The position numbers and the translations under genes were made by a program. From NCBI GenBank assembly GCA_964420985.1, contig CAYQUT010000007.1, forward strand, positions 1-64,000: DNA of 64,000 bases. Direction: 5' to 3'. This stretch comes from CAMCTV01 sp964420985. GTDB lineage: Bacteria; Bacteroidota; Bacteroidia; Flavobacteriales_D; Sanyastnellaceae. Shown here one piece after another: positions 41,021 to 49,849 of this stretch (positions are counted from its first letter, which is position 1; each line of letters starts with the position of its first letter). The notes below the pieces were generated by a model. It ran no database searches. It was given only the letters and a program-made list of their open reading frames with translations, and was not told the DNA's origin.

Positions 41021-43240
41021 TCCCACGTAGCCCATTCTTCCAAAGGCTGGTGCATAAGCAAAATTGGCATCCAAGTTCAAATGGCCCTCTCCAGCATTGC
41101 TGTATAGGACCATGCGCTCTTGTCGGAAATTAAAAATATTTTCAATCCCCAGATAAACATCCCAATGCTCTTCTCGGGCCAAAGAAACTTGACCATTGAC
41201 TATCCAAAAAGCCGGTGAAACAGACGGCAATTGTCCTTCCCAAACAGAATTTTCCAAGTTGGGCAAACGCTGACCATCATTCCACTTGGCGGTTAAATCA
41301 AACAACCATCGCTTATCCTCTTCGAACATTTTTGTACTATAAGACACATTGGTAAAAAATCTGTTCTTGCTGACAAATGGCAAACTTCTCTGGCCATCTT
41401 GATAATCCACCAGATTCTCCACCCAACGATAGGCCAACCTCACCTCCAATCGTTTCACTGGAGAACAAAAGGCCTCCATCTGGGCGGTAGTGGAAATACT
41501 CTTACCTTGCAATGCATATACTTTCAATACACCCGACTGATCCCAATCCATCACCACTTGCTGCTTAAAATTGGTTTGGAAAGCGTCAATCGTTATGCCT
41601 GCCTTGCGATAAAACCATTTTGTATCATAAGACAAAACAACACCTTTGTTCCATGCTTCCTCCATGGGCAACCCCAAAGGATATTGGGGCTGATTGGCCA
41701 CTCTTTGAATGCTCATGACCCTACTACTGGCCAAAAAGCCAGGCTGATCCATGATGACATTGGCCGTTCTTCTGCCCAATCCGGTCATCCATTTCAAATG
41801 CAATCCTTCCGCCAATGTAAATCGGGTATGGATGCGAGGTGTAAACAAAAACCCAAAGAGGTTATGCCACTCCGCTCTTGCACCGGCAATAATCTGAACT
41901 TCATCGTGATGGTTCCACGCCCATTCCGCCATTCCGCCTTGAACCCTTTCATGGCGATTCCATCTGCCCATTGGACTGTATGACTCCTTGTATTGGTCAT
42001 CCATAAAATTCCATCCATAGGTCAGCTTGGCTTGTTCATTCAACTGAATGGCATGCAAAAACACCAACCGCAGTGTTTGTTGTCTTCCTGAATAATCCTT
42101 CACTCCTTGCCAATTCCATTGGGACAACTGCTGCGAAAAAGACACCTGCGTTCCTATGCTTTGCTCTCTCTCATCTGAGGCATCGGGTTCAAATACCCAT
42201 CCGTTCTTTGCATCCACATTCCACTTCCATTGGTTGTTATTCATGACAACCGTCGGAATTTCGACATGTCCCGAAGTCCCTGCTTGATTCATGTATTGCA
42301 ATCCTTGGACAGCATAATCACCCCGAAAACCATTGTGGTTTTCAACAGCTGCATGCAGTCGTCCGTTGTATTCATCTCCCAATGGGTTATCCAAGAAACC
42401 ATCATGGTTCATATCAAACTTTCCATTGTTCTTAGCATAGTGGGTCATCCAATCCCAATGGAAATGTTCTCCTTTATCGTGCTTGCTCACCGTGTTCAAT
42501 TCATAACGCCCTTGGTTCCCGGCATAGGCATTGAGAAAAAACTTCTCCTTCATCTCCTGTGCTTTATGCGCCACGTTAATTTGTCCTGCAATGCTCTCAT
42601 AACCGGGCAAAACAGAACCGGCTCCCTTGGAAATGGCTATTTCCTTGATCCAGGGACCAGGTACCCATCCCAAACCATAAACGGTGTTCAAGCCGCGCAT
42701 ATTGGGCACATTGTCACCCATCAATTGCGCATACTTACCATCCAATCCCAACATTTTGATTTGACGTGTTCCTGTAATGCCGTCAGTATAAGAGCCATCC
42801 ACGCTAGCATTGGTTTCAAAGCTTTCGGAAAGATTACAGCATGCCGCCTTGCAGAGTTCTTTTTCTGTTACGGTTTGAAAGCGCTGCGGATCTTTTCCAT
42901 GCATGTGTTGTGTACCCTGCTGATCGTAGACATTCAGACGTTTCATGTCCAAACCTCTCATTAAAATAGTCAAATTGCTGTTGTTTTTTACAACAACCAA
43001 TTCATCTTCATATCCCACGTATGAAACCTTCAAGGTGTCTTGTGTAGGGATCCGACCGATGCTAAAAACGCCATTTTCATCCGCTTGGGTGCCCGCTCTG
43101 CTGCTTTTCCAAACAATGACACAGTATCCCAATGGTTCCTTGGTATCCCTGTCCAAAACAACACCTTTGACCGGTGTGGTTTGAGCTCCGCTGAAAATGC
43201 CCAGCAAAATCAGCGGAAACAAAAACAAAGTGCGCATCAT
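40997..43240 (-). CDS. TonB-dependent outer-membrane receptor (probable copper locus)
   Basis: A 747-residue receptor. After the signal peptide there is a carboxypeptidase-like regulatory domain (VKGVVLDRDTKEPLGYCVI, TLKVSYVGYEDELVVV). A plug domain with NVYDQQGTQHMHGKDPQRF, KELCKAACCNLSESFETN and PGYESIAGQINV follows, then a 22-strand barrel ending in IENIFNFRQERMVLYS. The His/Cys-containing plug (HMHGKD, CKAACC) and its neighbours, a heavy-metal-binding protein and a HYC_CC_PP protein, suggest uptake or export of copper. It lies one base after the HMA gene. It is convergent with GH3, overlapping by 24 bases. Confidence 0.85.
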   Translation of the reverse strand: MMRTLFLFPLILLGIFSGAQTTPVKGVVLDRDTKEPLGYCVIVWKSSRAGTQADENGVFSIGRIPTQDTLKVSYVGYEDELVVVKNNSNLTILMRGLDMKRLNVYDQQGTQHMHGKDPQRFQTVTEKELCKAACCNLSESFETNASVDGSYTDGITGTRQIKMLGLDGKYAQLMGDNVPNMRGLNTVYGLGWVPGPWIKEIAISKGAGSVLPGYESIAGQINVAHKAQEMKEKFFLNAYAGNQGRYELNTVSKHDKGEHFHWDWMTHYAKNNGKFDMNHDGFLDNPLGDEYNGRLHAAVENHNGFRGDYAVQGLQYMNQAGTSGHVEIPTVVMNNNQWKWNVDAKNGWVFEPDASDEREQSIGTQVSFSQQLSQWNWQGVKDYSGRQQTLRLVFLHAIQLNEQAKLTYGWNFMDDQYKESYSPMGRWNRHERVQGGMAEWAWNHHDEVQIIAGARAEWHNLFGFLFTPRIHTRFTLAEGLHLKWMTGLGRRTANVIMDQPGFLASSRVMSIQRVANQPQYPLGLPMEEAWNKGVVLSYDTKWFYRKAGITIDAFQTNFKQQVVMDWDQSGVLKVYALQGKSISTTAQMEAFCSPVKRLEVRLAYRWVENLVDYQDGQRSLPFVSKNRFFTNVSYSTKMFEEDKRWLFDLTAKWNDGQRLPNLENSVWEGQLPSVSPAFWIVNGQVSLAREEHWDVYLGIENIFNFRQERMVLYSNAGEGHLNLDANFAYAPAFGRMGYVGLRWRLGQ

Positions 43241-43585
43241 TTAATGGTCCTCCAATGAACGGTATTTGCAACAGCCATGCACCTTACTGTACTGCTCATC
43301 AGAGGCAGCAGACTTCTCTGTATCATAACCCGCTGCATTGATCAATTGATGCAACTTGGTTTCATTGATTTTATCGGGGCGATAAATAACCTTTACTTGG
43401 TGGGTCTCTAAATTGTAATCACAGAAAACAACTCCTTTTGTGTCCAGAGCGTTCTCAATGGTCTTCTCACACATTCCACAAACGCCTGCCACCCAGAATT
43501 GGGTTTCTACTGTCTTGGGCTGCTTTTGCGCCCATATGTTCATTCCTAAAACGGATAGAACAAGAATTAAAATATTTTTTTTCAT
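43241..43585 (-). CDS. secreted heavy-metal-associated (HMA) domain protein
   Basis: A 114-residue exported protein with signal peptide MKKNILILVLSVLGMNIWAQ. The HMA fold has the metal-binding motif GVCGMCEKTIENAL (CxxC near residues 36-39), followed by VVFCDYNLETHQVKVIYRP. The C-terminal tail adds HGCCKYRSLED, giving further thiols. It lies one base upstream of the TonB receptor stop-start junction, so the two are one transcript. The likely job is binding copper in the periplasm and passing it to or from the receptor. This is inference from motif and context. Confidence 0.85.
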   Translation of the reverse strand: MKKNILILVLSVLGMNIWAQKQPKTVETQFWVAGVCGMCEKTIENALDTKGVVFCDYNLETHQVKVIYRPDKINETKLHQLINAAGYDTEKSAASDEQYSKVHGCCKYRSLEDH

Positions 43586-43627
43586 GATTAATTATTGTAT
43601 TAAATGACTATTGAAAGCTTTTGAAAA

Positions 43628-44020
43628 TCAAGCTGCACAGCGGTCATAATACAATAAAGAATGATTCTTGAGATACCGTTTGCCCCCCAGTAACGGTGGT
43701 GCATTGGGATTATCTCCAAAGCACTTTTCCTCCAACAAGAAAAGTGTTGGATTATCCCATGATAAAGAAGAAGGAGGTATCGCAACGGCTAATGCGGTAA
43801 ACGAGGCGAAAGAGGAAGTCCAATCATCAACATCCAAATGGATGGACTCTTCACTGCAGCAATTGCCAATCCCTTCATGGTGATCATCTTCACAACAATC
43901 ATCCGGTGGTAAAAACCAACTCTGTTCTGAGCCACAGCAACAAGCATGAAAATAAACCGTTGGACTAAACGCAACGGCCATATTCAAAACAATAATGGCA
44001 ATGACTTTCCAGCGAATCAT
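43628..44020 (-). CDS. HYC_CC_PP family protein
   Basis: A 130-residue exported protein with one N-terminal hydrophobic segment (VIAIIVLNMAVAFSPTVYF) and the family hallmarks: HACCCG, then PPDDCCEDDHH, GNCCSEES, and a hydrophobic C-terminal helix region ending DRCAA. Cysteine and histidine clusters imply metal binding. In Bacteroidota this family sits next to HMA proteins and TonB receptors, as here. The start has TACCTTTG four bases upstream, so the mRNA is nearly leaderless; it is the first gene of the three-gene locus, with 42 bases to the HMA gene. Confidence 0.8.
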   Translation of the reverse strand: MIRWKVIAIIVLNMAVAFSPTVYFHACCCGSEQSWFLPPDDCCEDDHHEGIGNCCSEESIHLDVDDWTSSFASFTALAVAIPPSSLSWDNPTLFLLEEKCFGDNPNAPPLLGGKRYLKNHSLLYYDRCAA

Positions 44021-44024
44021 GAAA

Positions 44025-44032
44025 CAAAGGTA
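44025..44032 (-). promoter_or_regulatory. -7 promoter element of the copper locus
   Basis: Minus-strand TACCTTTG, four bases before the HYC_CC_PP ATG. It diverges from the udk promoter motif 54 bases away. Confidence 0.65.
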
Positions 44033-44085
44033 AAAAAAAATTGAACCCTATAACCTATCAACTGCAACTCTAACCTTCACAAGTC

Positions 44086-44093
44086 TATATTTG
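44086..44093 (+). promoter_or_regulatory. -7 promoter element of udk
   Basis: TATATTTG ends four bases before the udk ATG; a very short leader. Confidence 0.65.
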
Positions 44094-44097
44094 AAAC

Positions 44098-44715
44098 ATG
44101 GAAACTTTTATTGTCGGCATAGCCGGAGGGAGTGGCGCAGGAAAAACAACATTTCTGCGGGCCTTGATGAATCATTACACGGAAGGTCAAGTGGCGTTGG
44201 TTTCACAAGACAATTACTACAAGCCAAAAGCTTTACAGATGACAGATGAAAATGGAATAATCAATTTTGATTTACCATCCAGTATTGACCATGACCATTT
44301 TGTAAAAGACATGGAAGACTTGGCCCAAGGCAAGTCCATCACCAAGTTGGAATACAACTTTAACAATCCTGCCTGGGAGCCTCAACCCATTGTTGTTGCT
44401 CCTGCTCCGGTCATTGTCATGGAGGGCTTATTCGTATTTCATTTTCCAGAAATCATGAGTCGACTAAACTACAGGGTGTATTTGGATGCAGATGTCGATT
44501 TGCGCCTAACCAGGAGAATAGACCGCGACGGCAAGCAGCGTGGTTATCCAGAGCATGAGGTGCGCTACCAATGGGACAACCATGTGCGTCCCGCGGAACA
44601 ACAATTCTTGGAACCTTACAAACAGCAGTGTGAGTTGGTTGTCTTAAATGATCACAGTTATGAAACCGGGCTGAGGGTTTTGGTAGAGGCCATTGAAAAA
44701 AAATTGAACGCATAG
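44098..44715 (+). CDS. udk: uridine kinase
   Basis: A 205-residue P-loop kinase. It phosphorylates uridine or cytidine to the monophosphate in pyrimidine salvage. The P-loop is GIAGGSGAGKTTFL near residue 8, the substrate/metal motif is SQDNYYKPKALQM, and FDLPSSIDHDHFVKDM is the family signature. The lid arginines are in LTRRIDRDGKQRG. It may be a single gene or co-transcribed with the ArsC-like gene 43 bases downstream. The length is normal for the Bacteroidota form. Confidence 0.93.
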   Translation: METFIVGIAGGSGAGKTTFLRALMNHYTEGQVALVSQDNYYKPKALQMTDENGIINFDLPSSIDHDHFVKDMEDLAQGKSITKLEYNFNNPAWEPQPIVVAPAPVIVMEGLFVFHFPEIMSRLNYRVYLDADVDLRLTRRIDRDGKQRGYPEHEVRYQWDNHVRPAEQQFLEPYKQQCELVVLNDHSYETGLRVLVEAIEKKLNA

Positions 44716-44758
44716 AACAAGAAGTCGCTCCCGTTGTTTTACTGCAAAAGAAGAAACC

Positions 44759-45109
44759 ATGAAAAAGATATTTGTTTTGGCCAATTGTGGCACCTGTCAA
44801 CGAATTTTGAAGGACCTGGGTACCAAGACCAAGGGGTATGAAATACAAGACATCAAAACAGAAAAAATATCGGCCAAGGATTTGGACGAAATGAAGAAAT
44901 TGGCGGGCAGCTATGAGGCTTTGTTCAGTCGTGTAGCCATGAAATACCGTTCGATGGGATTGAATGAAATGGCGTTGACGGAAAAAGATTACCGCAAGTA
45001 CATTTTGGAGGAGTACACCTTCTTGAAACGTCCTGTGGTAGTGAACGGCGATGCCATTTTTATTGGGAATAGCAAGAAGGTGGTAGAGGCGGCTAAGGCT
45101 GGGATGTGA
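44759..45109 (+). CDS. ArsC/Spx-family thiol protein
   Basis: A 116-residue thioredoxin-fold protein of the ArsC/YffB/Spx family. The catalytic region is FVLANCGTCQRIL near residue 8; the motif C-G-T-C has two cysteines, as in Spx. KRPVVVNGDAIFIGNSKK is the conserved late strand-helix. It could be an arsenate reductase-like protein or an Spx-type regulator; the sequence alone cannot decide. Its last 17 bases overlap the 3' end of the opposite-strand transposase gene. Confidence 0.82.
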   Translation: MKKIFVLANCGTCQRILKDLGTKTKGYEIQDIKTEKISAKDLDEMKKLAGSYEALFSRVAMKYRSMGLNEMALTEKDYRKYILEEYTFLKRPVVVNGDAIFIGNSKKVVEAAKAGM

Positions 45110-45506
45110 TTTGAGGTTTGTATTTGAGTTGATTGCCGTGACGGCGTTTTTGATTTCTAATGTAACTGTGTAATTTGGGCAGGCCTTCATCTCCCACCGC
45201 TTTGGCCCAAAATCCGTCTTGCCATTTAAAGTGTTCTGGAATCAAGTTGTTTTTATTGACAAAATAAGAAGTGCTGCCTTTGACCTGCTTGATGACTTGA
45301 TCCAAGGGAAATTTTGGATTGAGCAAGAAGAGGCAATGGACATGGTCTTGCATTCCGTTGATTACCCTGACGGGACATCCCATCTTGATAAACTGCTCGT
45401 ACATGTGGTTGTAAATCGGTTTCTCTTTGTCCAGGTGGATATAGAAATTACGATATTTTGTGGCCCATACCGCGTGGACCCAGATTCTAACATAGGAGTT
45501 GGGCAT
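45093..45506 (-). CDS. IS200/IS605-type (RAYT-like) transposase
   Basis: A 137-residue HUH transposase of the Y1_Tnp family. The HUH pair lies in QDHVHCLFLL near residue 58, and the nucleophilic Tyr is in LPKLHSYIRNQKRRHG near residue 115. Its short length matches IS200 TnpA and RAYTs. No orfB (TnpB) is adjacent and no flanking IS end is obvious. A REP-like hairpin lies 115 bases upstream of the start, which points to a domesticated REP-associated transposase. It is convergent with the ArsC-like gene. Confidence 0.85.
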   Translation of the reverse strand: MPNSYVRIWVHAVWATKYRNFYIHLDKEKPIYNHMYEQFIKMGCPVRVINGMQDHVHCLFLLNPKFPLDQVIKQVKGSTSYFVNKNNLIPEHFKWQDGFWAKAVGDEGLPKLHSYIRNQKRRHGNQLKYKPQITSQP

Positions 45507-45901
45507 GGTGGTGTTTTTTGGGCAAAGTTATTTTTGGCTTTTTGGATCACCTAAAAACCTTGCCTATAAATTATGGGCTGGTTATGCATGGGGGTTGGTT
45601 GCTGATAACACCCTTTTTTTCCGGGGGTTGAAACCCACGGCCATGCTTTGATTAAAACTAATTGCTCGAGTTCATATTACAAATTCGGAACTCAAAGATC
45701 TTAATAATTTCTTTAAAACGAGTCTGCTCAACATCCTGGTTTGGTCAATGGATATAGAAAAGTTCATAGCCAATATAAAATATAAGAAATACTATCAGAC
45801 CACTAGTGGAGCGAATCCGTTGTAATAAGTTTTATCACTAAATAATACTTCTCTCAAATACAAGGGATGTTGATATTTCTAGAAACCATACATACGCGTT
45901 C
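45507..45901. other. 395-base intergenic region with REP-like hairpin
   Basis: Between the transposase and the VWA-like gene. I see no reading frame with coding character and no tRNA. It contains the hairpin at 45621-45640, and is AT-rich from about 45650 on. Confidence 0.6.
45621..45640. repeat. REP-like palindrome
   Basis: A stem-loop with outer arms CCG/CGG, one G.A mismatch, inner arms GGGT/ACCC and a TGAA loop. The form (GC stem with a mismatch, upstream of a solitary Y1 transposase) is that of a REP substrate. Confidence 0.55.
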
Positions 45902-47026
45902 TCATTTCATTATGAAATTCCGCAGCTTCTCTAAAGTCTCTTCACTAGAATTGGCATGCTCTTCAAAATAAAAATTTTCACCTTCCAATTTCATTCTCAT
46001 TAACCAATCCTTCCAGAAAACATTTAATATGTACCAGTCTTTATCTAAACCTGACTTTCTCTCTCTAACTTCACAAATCATTATTTCAGCCCGAGATAAA
46101 TTAACATCAGGGTACGCTGCAACGGGGATGCCCAATTTTCTAATTGTATCTAAAATTGCTTCATCTCCAAACTGGACCGTATTCTTTAATTTCCTCCAAT
46201 TTTCTCTCTGATGATCACTAATTTTATTTCCCGTTTTTGCTTCAAGGTACCCATCTGTCAAGATGAGAATCTTATTTCTGTATCCGTTATAAAAATCATC
46301 TTCATCAAGTTTATTTCCCCCTGAGACAGAATACCCTTTAAAATAACTGAAATAATCAGCGCCCATTTTTACAGTCGAATCCGCCTTAAAAGTTTCCGCC
46401 GTAATATTATAAATATTTAGCAGCGCATCACTAAATTCTTTTTTTCTTTCCTCAGTAAAAAAAAGTCTATTTGATTTTCCAATATGCTCACTCAAATCAA
46501 TTCTTAATTCATTGGCAAAATTGGAAAAAAGACCTTTAATCTGATTGTCGTCTGTTACATCAATCATAAGAAGATCCCTGGAATCCTGGCTTAATTGAAC
46601 CCGATTCACAAAAAAATCATAAACTTTATTGATAATTTCTTGATCATATTTTGCTTGATCTGGATAATCGTAAATTCGTTTTGACAAATCTGGAACAACA
46701 ATCAAATTCAAGTTCATTCTCTTTGGAGGAATCCATTTTAGACATTCTTGAATCTCATTTTCATTTAATTTCATGGAAGTGAGTTTCTCTCTGACTGCAT
46801 CCTGAAGATATTCAGAAGTTACTAAATTTCCATCAGCACCTGTCTCCGTAAATTCAGATTTAGCTGGTAAATACAAACTTTTGATTTCTTCAATGGAAGT
46901 ACTGAGTTTTATTTTTTCAACCAATTCCTGCTCTGCTGATGGGGTAATTAACCAGTAAATAAAAACACCAAAGAACAATAATGTCAATAACAAACCTATG
47001 ATAGGTCCACTCTTTTTCTTTTTCAT
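45902..47026 (-). CDS. membrane-anchored VWA-like protein, function unknown
   Basis: A 374-residue protein with an N-terminal KKKK, a membrane span (residues ~8-28) and a large soluble part. The segment NLIVVPDLSKRIYDYPDQ near residue 103 resembles the first strand and metal loop of a von Willebrand A domain (D-x-S-x-R instead of D-x-S-x-S). KILILTDGYLEAK near residue 251 resembles the fourth strand with its Thr-Asp. A conventional MIDAS is not certain. It begins one base after the stop of the coiled-coil membrane protein gene, so the two form an operon. Codon usage is AT-rich, unlike flanking core genes. Confidence 0.6.
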   Translation of the reverse strand: MKKKKSGPIIGLLLTLLFFGVFIYWLITPSAEQELVEKIKLSTSIEEIKSLYLPAKSEFTETGADGNLVTSEYLQDAVREKLTSMKLNENEIQECLKWIPPKRMNLNLIVVPDLSKRIYDYPDQAKYDQEIINKVYDFFVNRVQLSQDSRDLLMIDVTDDNQIKGLFSNFANELRIDLSEHIGKSNRLFFTEERKKEFSDALLNIYNITAETFKADSTVKMGADYFSYFKGYSVSGGNKLDEDDFYNGYRNKILILTDGYLEAKTGNKISDHQRENWRKLKNTVQFGDEAILDTIRKLGIPVAAYPDVNLSRAEIMICEVRERKSGLDKDWYILNVFWKDWLMRMKLEGENFYFEEHANSSEETLEKLRNFIMK

Positions 47027-47027
47027 A

Positions 47028-48290
47028 CTAATTCTTAATAGTTCGCGTAGAACTTAATGATGCCAACTTTTGATTAAGCCAAACGGTCTGTGCTTCTATC
47101 GCCTCTGAAACCAAACGTTTAGCCAATTCTGGATCATTAGCCAAATTGTTGTTGGTATAATTCTGCCACCCAGAGGAAAACTCACCTATTGCACCTTTAA
47201 GTGCAGGTATGTTGACGGGAATATCCCCTGATTCATAACCATTAATTTCTCTTTGCTTTTCATTTATCTTTTCGTCACAACCTTGGATATCAGCCTCCTT
47301 TCTAAAAATTCTATTCTGAATCTCTGCCAGCTCCTTTCGCTTTTCCTGAATACGTTGGCCCACATGCTCAAGCATTAGTTTTACTTTTTCGCTTTCGGTC
47401 TTCAAATAAGGATGACTCAAAACAAAATGAAGCAACACTCCCCAAATTACATAGACCACAAAGCCGAGAATCAGTACCAAATAAAAATTCACGTCACTAA
47501 AAATCATTGTTGGCTTCCAAAGCTCATCAGATGTTCCGGCATTGAAAGAATTATTATGGACTCCCTCTGAAATTTTATAACCGATAAAACCATCAGCGAC
47601 CAATGTGATAAACAAAAGTGAAATAATCCCTCCTAGTTGGGAGGGTTTATTTTTCTCTTTCAGTTTCTTATTTTTTTCCAGCGCATCATGAATTAAAAAT
47701 CCGAGACCTAAAAAAATAACGGGAAATAGTATTACCAAAGCAATCACACCAGGCCCTTTCTGTGTAGCATCTCTGAATACATTTGGATTTATGAATCCCA
47801 AGGATCCCGGCTTAACCCCATATAAGGCTGAATAACCCGACGAAGAGTAAAAAACAAATAAATAAAGTGTCAGCATCAATGTGATAAATGTTGCTATTAC
47901 AAATGGAATGGTATTACCCATCTCTCCTTCTCCATTTCGAATGTCAATCCTCTCAAGTTCTAATTCTTGAATTTCTTGTTCTTTATCTGACTTAGCCGAC
48001 TCTTCTGCTTGCCTTTCTGAAACAATTTCTAAACGTCTCGCCTTTTCCTGAAGCATTTCCTTTCGCAGTTGCTCAATTCTTTCCTTTAAACCTTGTTCAT
48101 TGAGTCGTTCACTTTCTAAAAAACGATCGTAAACAATATTTAAAAAACCAGGTATCGCATCTGCCCTTGATTGAGCATTCTGAGCAGCTTGGAATCCATC
48201 TTGACGATATGTACCTGCATTTGCAATGGGAATTTGCCCTGGAGTTGTACCTCCAACCCGCCCACCGTTAAAATTTTCCGTATCAATCAT
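47028..48290 (-). CDS. coiled-coil and four-TM membrane protein, function unknown
   Basis: A 420-residue protein. The N terminus (residues ~50-120) is a charged coiled coil (NEQGLKERIEQLRKEMLQEK as a sample). Four membrane spans follow at about residues 126-150, 178-200, 218-240 and 262-288. A second coiled coil (KVKLMLEHVGQRIQEKRKEL sample) runs to about residue 350. No family is recognised. The plan, with two coils around a membrane block, suggests a scaffold or a force- or signal-transmitting complex. It is co-transcribed with the VWA-like gene and faces the XRE regulator gene across 179 bases. AT-rich. Confidence 0.6.
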   Translation of the reverse strand: MIDTENFNGGRVGGTTPGQIPIANAGTYRQDGFQAAQNAQSRADAIPGFLNIVYDRFLESERLNEQGLKERIEQLRKEMLQEKARRLEIVSERQAEESAKSDKEQEIQELELERIDIRNGEGEMGNTIPFVIATFITLMLTLYLFVFYSSSGYSALYGVKPGSLGFINPNVFRDATQKGPGVIALVILFPVIFLGLGFLIHDALEKNKKLKEKNKPSQLGGIISLLFITLVADGFIGYKISEGVHNNSFNAGTSDELWKPTMIFSDVNFYLVLILGFVVYVIWGVLLHFVLSHPYLKTESEKVKLMLEHVGQRIQEKRKELAEIQNRIFRKEADIQGCDEKINEKQREINGYESGDIPVNIPALKGAIGEFSSGWQNYTNNNLANDPELAKRLVSEAIEAQTVWLNQKLASLSSTRTIKN

Positions 48291-48469
48291 ACTTTGACTA
48301 TTTTCACAAATATAGTTTTATTGTATTTTTAATTTAGGTTTTTAATACCATTTTTAATAAATATTTTTAGGTGTTAAGAACAATTTTTGTAAATCATCAT
48401 TTAGTTTTCCTATACAAATAGAAATTCTCTTGTAATAAAAATTGCCCAATTTGCCCCTAGCTTAGGCTC

Positions 48470-48799
48470 ATGGCAAAAGCAATCATCGGGCAAGAAATAA
48501 AACGTGTAGTGAAACTGCGCGGTTTGACCGTTGAAGAGCTTGCCTCAGCACTCAATGTTTCCAAACCCAATATCTTCGATATTTACCGCCGTGAAACCAT
48601 CGATACCGGCCTGCTTGAACGTCTTTGCAAGGTGCTAAACCACAATTTCTTTCAACCCTTTTCAGAACGGTACCAAACCGATCTCCAAAAAGAAACCATC
48701 CTTTTGTACAAAGAACAAATTGATTTTCTCAAAAGCTTGGTCAAAGAAAAGGATGACATGTACCAAGTCCTGGCAAAAGCGCTGGAGAAGAAGAAGTAA
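48470..48799 (+). CDS. XRE-family HTH regulator with coiled-coil tail
   Basis: A 109-residue protein. The Cro/C1-type HTH lies at residues ~7-60: IKRVVKLRGLTVEELASALN, then VSKPNIFDIYRRETIDTG with the recognition helix. A predicted coiled coil follows (LYKEQIDFLKSLVKEKDD). A TAGCTTAG -7-like motif lies five bases before the ATG. Divergent from the two-gene membrane module, it is a candidate regulator of it. The intervening 179 bases are AT-rich with a repeated TTGCCC. Confidence 0.78.
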   Translation: MAKAIIGQEIKRVVKLRGLTVEELASALNVSKPNIFDIYRRETIDTGLLERLCKVLNHNFFQPFSERYQTDLQKETILLYKEQIDFLKSLVKEKDDMYQVLAKALEKKK

Positions 48800-48893
48800 G
48801 TTCCTCCCCGTTTCCTCCTTGAACATTTTCTTTTCCGCTTGACCTGCGCACGTAGCTTTTGTCCTCGGTCATGCCCCCAAGTAATGCCCATCT

Positions 48894-48901
48894 TATATTT
48901 G
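48894..48901 (+). promoter_or_regulatory. -7 promoter element of the EamA transporter gene
   Basis: TATATTTG, four bases before the ATG at 48906. Confidence 0.65.
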
Positions 48902-48905
48902 CAAC

Positions 48906-49793
48906 ATGCACCAAAAAACGCTTGCCCATCTCCTGTTGCTTGCTGTCGCCCTCATTTACAGCGCCAACTATGTCTGGGCCAAGGAAGTGATGCCCAACCC
49001 CATTCCTCCCAATGCCTTTATCCTTCTGCGCGCGGGTGGTGCTACGGCACTGTTTTGGCTGTTTCTTAAAAAATATTGGATTCTTCCTGAGCGGCTTGAC
49101 CTGCTGCGTCTGTTACTCTGCGGTCTGTGCGGCGTCACCATCAATCAACTCTGCTTCTTCAATGGACTGGCCATCACCGCACCCCTTCACGCCGCCATCA
49201 TCATGATTCTTACCCCTGTGATTGTCACTTCGTTCTCCATTCTCGTGTTGAAACAAAAGACAACTTCCTTGCAATGGTTCGGCATTGCCATTGGCCTCAT
49301 TGGCGCCATAGGCTTTATAGGATATGGCAAAAACAACCCCATGCACGGCGCTTCCGCATTGGGCGATCTTTTTATTCTCATCAATGCCGTTTCCTATAGC
49401 TTCTACCTCATCATGGTGAAACCCCTCATGCACAAATACCACCCCCTCAGCATCATTCCTTGGGTTTTTACTTTTGGCCTACTCGGTGTACTGCCTTTTG
49501 GTTGGTCTGAACTTTCTAATCAAGCACATTGGGATTTGTCCTTGCACCAATGGGCCATCGTTGCCTTTGTAGTGGTGTGTGTTACCTTTCTCACCTACCT
49601 CTTCAATATCATCGCCATTCAAAAACTTTCCCCTACCCATGCCGGTGTGTACATCTATCTGCAACCTCCCATTGCGGCGCTATTCAGTGTTTGGGCAGGT
49701 TTGCCTGTGGCCAACCTTTTTACCTTGCCCAAAATTCTTTTTACTGCTCTCATCGTCATCGGTGTTATCCTGGTAAGCAGGAAAATCAACTAG
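48906..49793 (+). CDS. EamA/DMT-family transporter
   Basis: A 295-residue drug/metabolite transporter with ten predicted spans in two EamA repeats. The first repeat ends near MILTPVIVTSFSILVLKQKT, the typical loop before span 5; the second has SPTHAGVYIYLQPPIAALFSVW. The substrate is unknown. The base composition differs slightly (more C-rich) from adjacent genes. It is a single-gene unit with its own promoter. Confidence 0.88.
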   Translation: MHQKTLAHLLLLAVALIYSANYVWAKEVMPNPIPPNAFILLRAGGATALFWLFLKKYWILPERLDLLRLLLCGLCGVTINQLCFFNGLAITAPLHAAIIMILTPVIVTSFSILVLKQKTTSLQWFGIAIGLIGAIGFIGYGKNNPMHGASALGDLFILINAVSYSFYLIMVKPLMHKYHPLSIIPWVFTFGLLGVLPFGWSELSNQAHWDLSLHQWAIVAFVVVCVTFLTYLFNIIAIQKLSPTHAGVYIYLQPPIAALFSVWAGLPVANLFTLPKILFTALIVIGVILVSRKIN

Positions 49794-49849
49794 CTGTTAA
49801 ATCTCTTTTTTTTCGATCTTATTCAGCTTGTCCATTTTAACTTGCTGTC

